DNA of 25,966 nucleotides from Isohypsibius dastychi (taxonomy: Eukaryota > Tardigrada > Eutardigrada > Parachela > Isohypsibiidae), in the NCBI GenBank assembly GCA_034696485.1, contig JAQIWT010000253.1, positions 1 to 25,966 of the forward strand, read 5' to 3'. Within the stretch, counting starts at the first letter, position 1. Each line of letters begins with the position of its first letter. The notes under the pieces are model-generated. The model had not been told where the DNA came from and searched no databases. It saw only the letters and a list, made by a program, of their open reading frames with translations. Both the position numbers and the translations under genes were made by a program. Shown in pieces: positions 22,760 through 25,966 of this stretch.

Positions 22760-23501
22760 ATGGTGAGTGAAAATTACAGCTGGATGACCGCCGGTTATTG
22801 AAATGTGTTCTTCAGGTTAACATCCCCAAAACCCGAAAGACCTTCTGCAAGGGGAAGAAGTGCAAGAAGCACACTCTCCACAAAGTGACGCAGTACAAGA
22901 GAGGAAAAGAGTCCGAGTATTCACAAGGTAAATTATCAAGTTACGACTGTTTTTCTCGAATATGGAGGCTGTTGTTTTGGATTCGGGTTGACTGTGCAGT
23001 AATTATTTCGGAAGTGTCGATTTCCTCCGAAGATGGAAGCAAACTACTTTGGATACTTTTCGTGAACGGCGACATCTTTTAACGTGGGTACAGATTTGAT
23101 CATTGTTTGTTTGCTAGGTCGTCGTCGTTATAACAGGAAACAGCGCGGTTATGGTGGTCAGACCAAACCTATTCTCCGGAAGAAGGTGAATTCGATTTCT
23201 TTACATCAGCTTTGATAAAATTACCTGCTATTTGGTTCATTTTTTCTGGTTGATCTTGCATATTGTTTTTAACACGTTATTTTACAGGCGAAAACTACCA
23301 AAAAGATCGTATTGAAGATGGAATGCACAGATTGCAAAATGCGAAAACAAATTGCAATTAAACGATGCAAACATTTCGAATTGGGTGGGGACAAAAAGAG
23401 AAAGGTTCGTTTCGCATTTCCCTTGTTGAATATGCCGGATTATTTCGCGATAAAGGAATAACTGGTGGTTATTTTTGCAGGGACAAGTCATCCAGTTTTA
23501 G
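22760..23501 (+). CDS. RPL36A: Large-subunit ribosomal protein eL42 (RPL36A/RPL44)
   Basis: Five exons (22760-22762, 22816-22927, 23118-23185, 23288-23404, 23481-23501) encode 106 residues, the same as human RPL36A. The first exon codes only the initiator Met: ATG is followed at once by the donor GTGAGT, and the next exon begins [11 protein letters not shown]. Near-identical family blocks follow: [63 protein letters not shown] and the terminal IQF. The protein sits at the ribosomal E site. It is a zinc-ribbon protein; here the first cysteine pair is spaced CKGKKC (CX4C) where human has CX2C and the nematode C. elegans CX3C, while the second pair is CTDC. The last coding exon is 21 nt. The start and all splice phases agree. 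Confidence 0.98.
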
Positions 23502-23592
23502 AAATCTTCCTCATCCTTTTCCGCTGTCGAGATTTTCCAACCGTTATCTGAGAAATTCTGGTCTGTTCAAATTGCGAGCCTGGAGCTTACTA

Positions 23593-23598
23593 AATAAA
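23593..23598 (+). promoter_or_regulatory. Polyadenylation signal of RPL36A
   Basis: AATAAA lies 92 nt past the RPL36A stop codon. Confidence 0.7.
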
Positions 23599-23629
23599 TA
23601 TGATGGAACGAACGATCGAGTCATTTGAG

Positions 23630-23635
23630 TTTAAT
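23630..23635 (-). promoter_or_regulatory. Candidate polyadenylation signal of SSR4
   Basis: The minus strand reads ATTAAA, the commonest variant signal, about 54 nt past the SSR4 stop codon. Confidence 0.5.
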
Positions 23636-23688
23636 GTTTTCGGAATCAGTCGAAACGGAAGTACAAATGCTGGATGTTGTGATCATGA

Positions 23689-24192
23689 TCAGTTTTTAAC
23701 ATACATGCGATTTCTGGCCCCGTGAGCGAGGTAAACCGCCACAGCCCCAAAAAGTGCAATCAAAAGTTCACTATTAATTGAAGGACCGGAGTAAGGGTAT
23801 CGAACAGAATGCGTCAAGGTTGTTAAAGGTTTTGCAGAGTTATCTCCTTTGCGGACGAGCTGGAATCCCTCTTCGTCAAAAATTCGAACCGAGAGCTGAG
23901 AAGAACTGAACCGCTTGGTTTCATCGGTGATACTGATTTGATATTTAGCCGGGTTCTCCTTGTTTTGAGCGGCGGAATAAGTTTTTCCGTTGAATTCTCC
24001 GTACAGAGGGTAGTTGGAAGGAACGGCACCTTTGCAACGCAGCTCCAAATTAGCAACAACAGTTGTATGAGGACTGACTGTAGAATCCACTGTCGACTGC
24101 ACAAGACCGGTCACTTCAGCTCCTGGGCAGGCATTCTGTGCGGAAACGACTCCAAGGACAGCGGCGAGAACGAAAACAATCATCTTTCCCAT
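23689..24192 (-). CDS. SSR4: Translocon-associated protein subunit delta (TRAP-delta)
   Basis: A single coding exon encodes 167 residues. TRAP-delta is a type I membrane subunit of the translocon-associated complex beside Sec61 in the ER, helping insertion and glycosylation of secretory proteins. The N-terminal signal peptide is clear (MGKMIVFVLAAVLGVVSA, cleavage before Gln/Asn). The lumenal domain has the conserved disulfide pair (Cys in NACPG and in ELRCKG), a KYQISITDE strand and the family block VRIFDEEGFQLVRK. A C-terminal transmembrane helix (SELLIALFGAVAVYLA) leads to a short basic tail. A 5'-UTR intron of 59 nt probably runs from 24263 to 24205 on the minus strand (donor GTAAGA, acceptor TTCTAG). 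The gene converges on RPL36A, with 187 nt between stops, and is divergent from SNRPE. Confidence 0.96.
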   Translation of the reverse strand: MGKMIVFVLAAVLGVVSAQNACPGAEVTGLVQSTVDSTVSPHTTVVANLELRCKGAVPSNYPLYGEFNGKTYSAAQNKENPAKYQISITDETKRFSSSQLSVRIFDEEGFQLVRKGDNSAKPLTTLTHSVRYPYSGPSINSELLIALFGAVAVYLAHGARNRMYVKN

Positions 24193-24941
24193 TTTTTCCG
24201 CGAGCTAGAAGAGATAAGAAACGTGTAAAGGTTTGCATTTACGTAGAATAAGATTCCTCTTACCAGAATATCGATTTTCCGAGCTGAAGAAGATGAATTT
24301 CGCGGAGCAAACAGCGAGAAATATAATGCGGATCTGGAATTAGTTTGCAGCTTTGAATGCACTGCCAGCTGGCCGGAAACTGTGATGATGTTGGAGCTTT
24401 TCGCACGTAGTTTGCGTACCCGATACGGCCTGTATGCAATGCGACGTGGCGTTTTGGCCAGCCATTCTTTTTGCGCTTGAAAGCCATCTATAGTGAGAAA
24501 AATAATTAAATAAACGAAAAACTACGATTTTTTTGGAAATTTTTCTTCAATATTCTCCTCTACAGAAACATATTTATTTGTCGCAGAAACACATCTTTAT
24601 ACCCGAACATATCTCGATACGATACGTCAACGTACGCTAGCGCCGTATTAACAGATTTAGACCAAACTAATCAAGTAGATCAACAACTCTGAAAATTACA
24701 AATGTCTGCAATCTGCATTTTCGCCTCACCGACGGTTCATTTTTGGTAGCTGGATTTCAGGAATTTCTGCAGCAAGATTTACATTCTTATTTGGCATTTC
24801 GGCAGCGCACCTGAATTTATTCCAGCATTCATTCAAGGTAGTTCACCTCTTGCATTCTCGAATACTTGTTGATTAACTTGAATTTCTCGGAGAAAGTAAT
24901 CTGCGCCGGATTGAAATCAGTCTTTCTTCTAGGTTTCAAGC
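24193..24941. promoter_or_regulatory. Divergent promoter region between SSR4 and SNRPE
   Basis: The interval separates two divergent starts. On the left is the SSR4 leader with its intron (24263-24205, minus). On the right a probable SNRPE 5'-UTR intron runs from 24838 (AAG/GTAGTT) to 24932 (CTTCTAG). A minus-strand ATG frame from 24487 (MAFKRKKNGWPKRH...) runs for 75 codons into the SSR4 leader; it has no recognised homologue and may be an upstream frame or chance. Confidence 0.45.
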
Positions 24942-25244
24942 ATGGCGTTCCAGAACAAGCAGTTTAAGGTTCAGAAGGTGATGGTGCAGCCTATCAACCT
25001 CATCTTTCGCTACTTACAGCAGAAAGATCGCGTTCAGATTTGGCTCTACGAAAATGCAAAAATGCGGATTGAAGGTGTTATTGTTGGGTTTGACGAATAC
25101 ATGAATCTTGTCGTGGACCAAGCCGAAGAAATCTACGTCAAAACCAAGACAAAGCGAACGATTGGACGGATCTTATTGAAGGGAGATAATATAACTCTAA
25201 TCCACGGAGTCCAAAAGGAAAAGGCCGACAAAATGGATCACTGA
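24942..25244 (+). CDS. SNRPE: Small nuclear ribonucleoprotein E (SmE)
   Basis: A single coding exon encodes 100 residues. SmE is one of the seven Sm proteins that form the ring around U1, U2, U4 and U5 snRNAs in the spliceosome. The Sm fold is complete: [16 protein letters not shown] at the start, Sm1 motif ([20 protein letters not shown] followed by [13 protein letters not shown]), and Sm2 motif [16 protein letters not shown]. The RNA-contacting residues of the loops (DEYMNLV and LKGDN) are conserved. Human SmE has 92 residues; here an extra charged C-terminal tail ([10 protein letters not shown]) makes up the difference. The start codon is in a good context (AGCATGG) and a 5'-UTR intron probably precedes it. 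The gene is divergent from SSR4. Confidence 0.98.
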   Translation: MAFQNKQFKVQKVMVQPINLIFRYLQQKDRVQIWLYENAKMRIEGVIVGFDEYMNLVVDQAEEIYVKTKTKRTIGRILLKGDNITLIHGVQKEKADKMDH

Positions 25245-25827
25245 TGTTTCATTCCTGAGATCTCTTGCTGTTACGGGTTTCCACACCTTGTTCGATCTTA
25301 ACCTCGGTCAATCTTCACGGAAACTGTACCAAAGCCGAATGTTTTCCATTTTGAAAAGTCACGAAAAGTGAAGACTGACAGGTTATGCAGGTTTCTCAAG
25401 CCAGTAAAATATTTGAAGGCGATTCTTTTGTTGCTTCGACACAGTGTGACTGAACTGAACTCGTTGGCAAAATTTCCCTGTAAATTTTGTAACCAATTTT
25501 GTAACAAATCATGTTGTAACCAACCATCAAGCCACAATATTTTTAATATAGTAGTTCGACCCAGGCCGCCGGCTTGTTTCACGGATTTCGGGACTTGCAA
25601 GCGCTCGCAGAAAATTGTGATGTTACGACTAATGGTGGACATTGGAAGTTTTCGTGTGGGGTGGCTCTTCATTTAGCGAAGCGAGAAACGGGTAGTATTT
25701 TTCCGCTTTGTCTAGCGATGCGGGGGTTTGCAATGTAGGCTCCGTTCACTAAACAGGGGTACACCTTGCCGAGTTCCACCACTGTTTACGTCCGTACATA
25801 TGGACCCCTTTTCGGCCAGAATATTAG
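25245..25827. other. SNRPE 3' region and unassigned sequence
   Basis: The region should contain the SNRPE 3' UTR. No canonical AATAAA is evident nearby. TTGTAAC-type words recur at about 25488-25521. A minus-strand frame of 124 codons (25672-25298) has no recognisable domain and its mirror on + is equally open, so I do not call it a gene. Confidence 0.5.
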
Positions 25828-25828
25828 G

Positions 25829-25966
25829 GACTCACCCCCCTTTTTTGGTGAGACTCACCCCCCCTTTTTGGCGGAATTCACACCCCCTTTTTATGACGTA
25901 ATTTGAAACCCCCCAAAAAGTTCAACCCCCTGATCTCCTGAAAGGTCAACCCCTTGAATACCCCCC
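25829..25966. repeat. C-rich degenerate tandem repeat, G-rich on the minus strand
   Basis: Units of about 23 bp recur: GACTCACCCCCCTTTTTTGG at 25829, a second copy at 25852 and a degraded third (AATTCACACCCCCTTTTT) at 25876. Further blocks of C5-C6 follow to the end of the window. The minus strand has at least six runs of four or more G. The repeat continues to the window edge, so its true extent is unknown. Confidence 0.75.

Noticed and set aside
24260-24487. 75-codon minus frame MAFKRKKNGWPKRH upstream of SSR4
   Set aside because: It overlaps the SSR4 leader and its intron, has no recognised homologue, and the + strand is also open. Noted only as a possible upstream frame.
25298-25676. Opposed frames of 124 (-) and 102 (+) codons
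   Set aside because: Both strands are open over the same DNA, neither has a known domain or splice context.

Overview
This window is nuclear DNA from a small, gene-dense animal. All coding genes are eukaryotic and most are split by short GT-AG introns; the commonest intron lengths are about 55-64 nt. The gene set is metazoan: tubby, GDP-L-fucose synthase, a prothymosin-like acidic protein, the TRAP-delta translocon subunit, NDUFS5 and spliceosomal SmE. Compact introns, single-digit-kilobase genes and closely spaced convergent and divergent pairs suggest a compact invertebrate genome. The eL42 protein (Cys-Lys-Gly-Lys-Lys-Cys in its first zinc knuckle) resembles ecdysozoan versions more than vertebrate ones. 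I cannot name the species from sequence alone; tardigrades, small crustaceans and other microscopic ecdysozoans are all possible.

Layout, left to right. A tRNA-Cys(GCA) gene (165-235, +) is followed by a five-exon CDK-family kinase (648-2173, +). A 3.8-kb AT-rich stretch with no recognisable gene follows. Next is a six-exon wax-ester-synthase/DGAT-type O-acyltransferase (6081-9006, +). It has an unusual catalytic motif, an apparent GC-AG intron and a long novel C-terminal tail. It converges on a nine-exon GDP-L-fucose synthase (9190-10723, -). A 2-kb gap with unresolved coding-like segments precedes an eleven-exon tubby/TULP gene (12798-17139, +), which has a plausible alternative first exon at 15132-15150.

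The right half holds SFT2-family vesicle transport protein (17910-18392, -), complex I subunit NDUFS5 (19117-19702, -), a five-exon prothymosin-alpha-like acidic protein (20350-22010, -), ribosomal protein eL42/RPL36A (22760-23501, +), SSR4/TRAP-delta (23689-24192, -) and SNRPE/SmE (24942-25244, +). The window ends in a C-rich degenerate tandem repeat.

The genes do not form one pathway. They are mostly housekeeping: Golgi and ER trafficking (SFT2, TRAP-delta), sugar-nucleotide supply for fucosylation (GFUS), respiration, translation, splicing and chromatin. They are arranged head-to-head with shared promoters, or tail-to-tail with short gaps between stop codons. I found no sign of a bacterial-style operon, CRISPR array, viral gene or intact transposon. 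The most unusual points are the acyltransferase (His-to-Gln in HHxxxDG, GC-AG intron, roughly 195-residue tail), the tubby alternative N-terminus, an in-frame stop-free 57-nt intron in GFUS, and structured or low-complexity DNA between genes.
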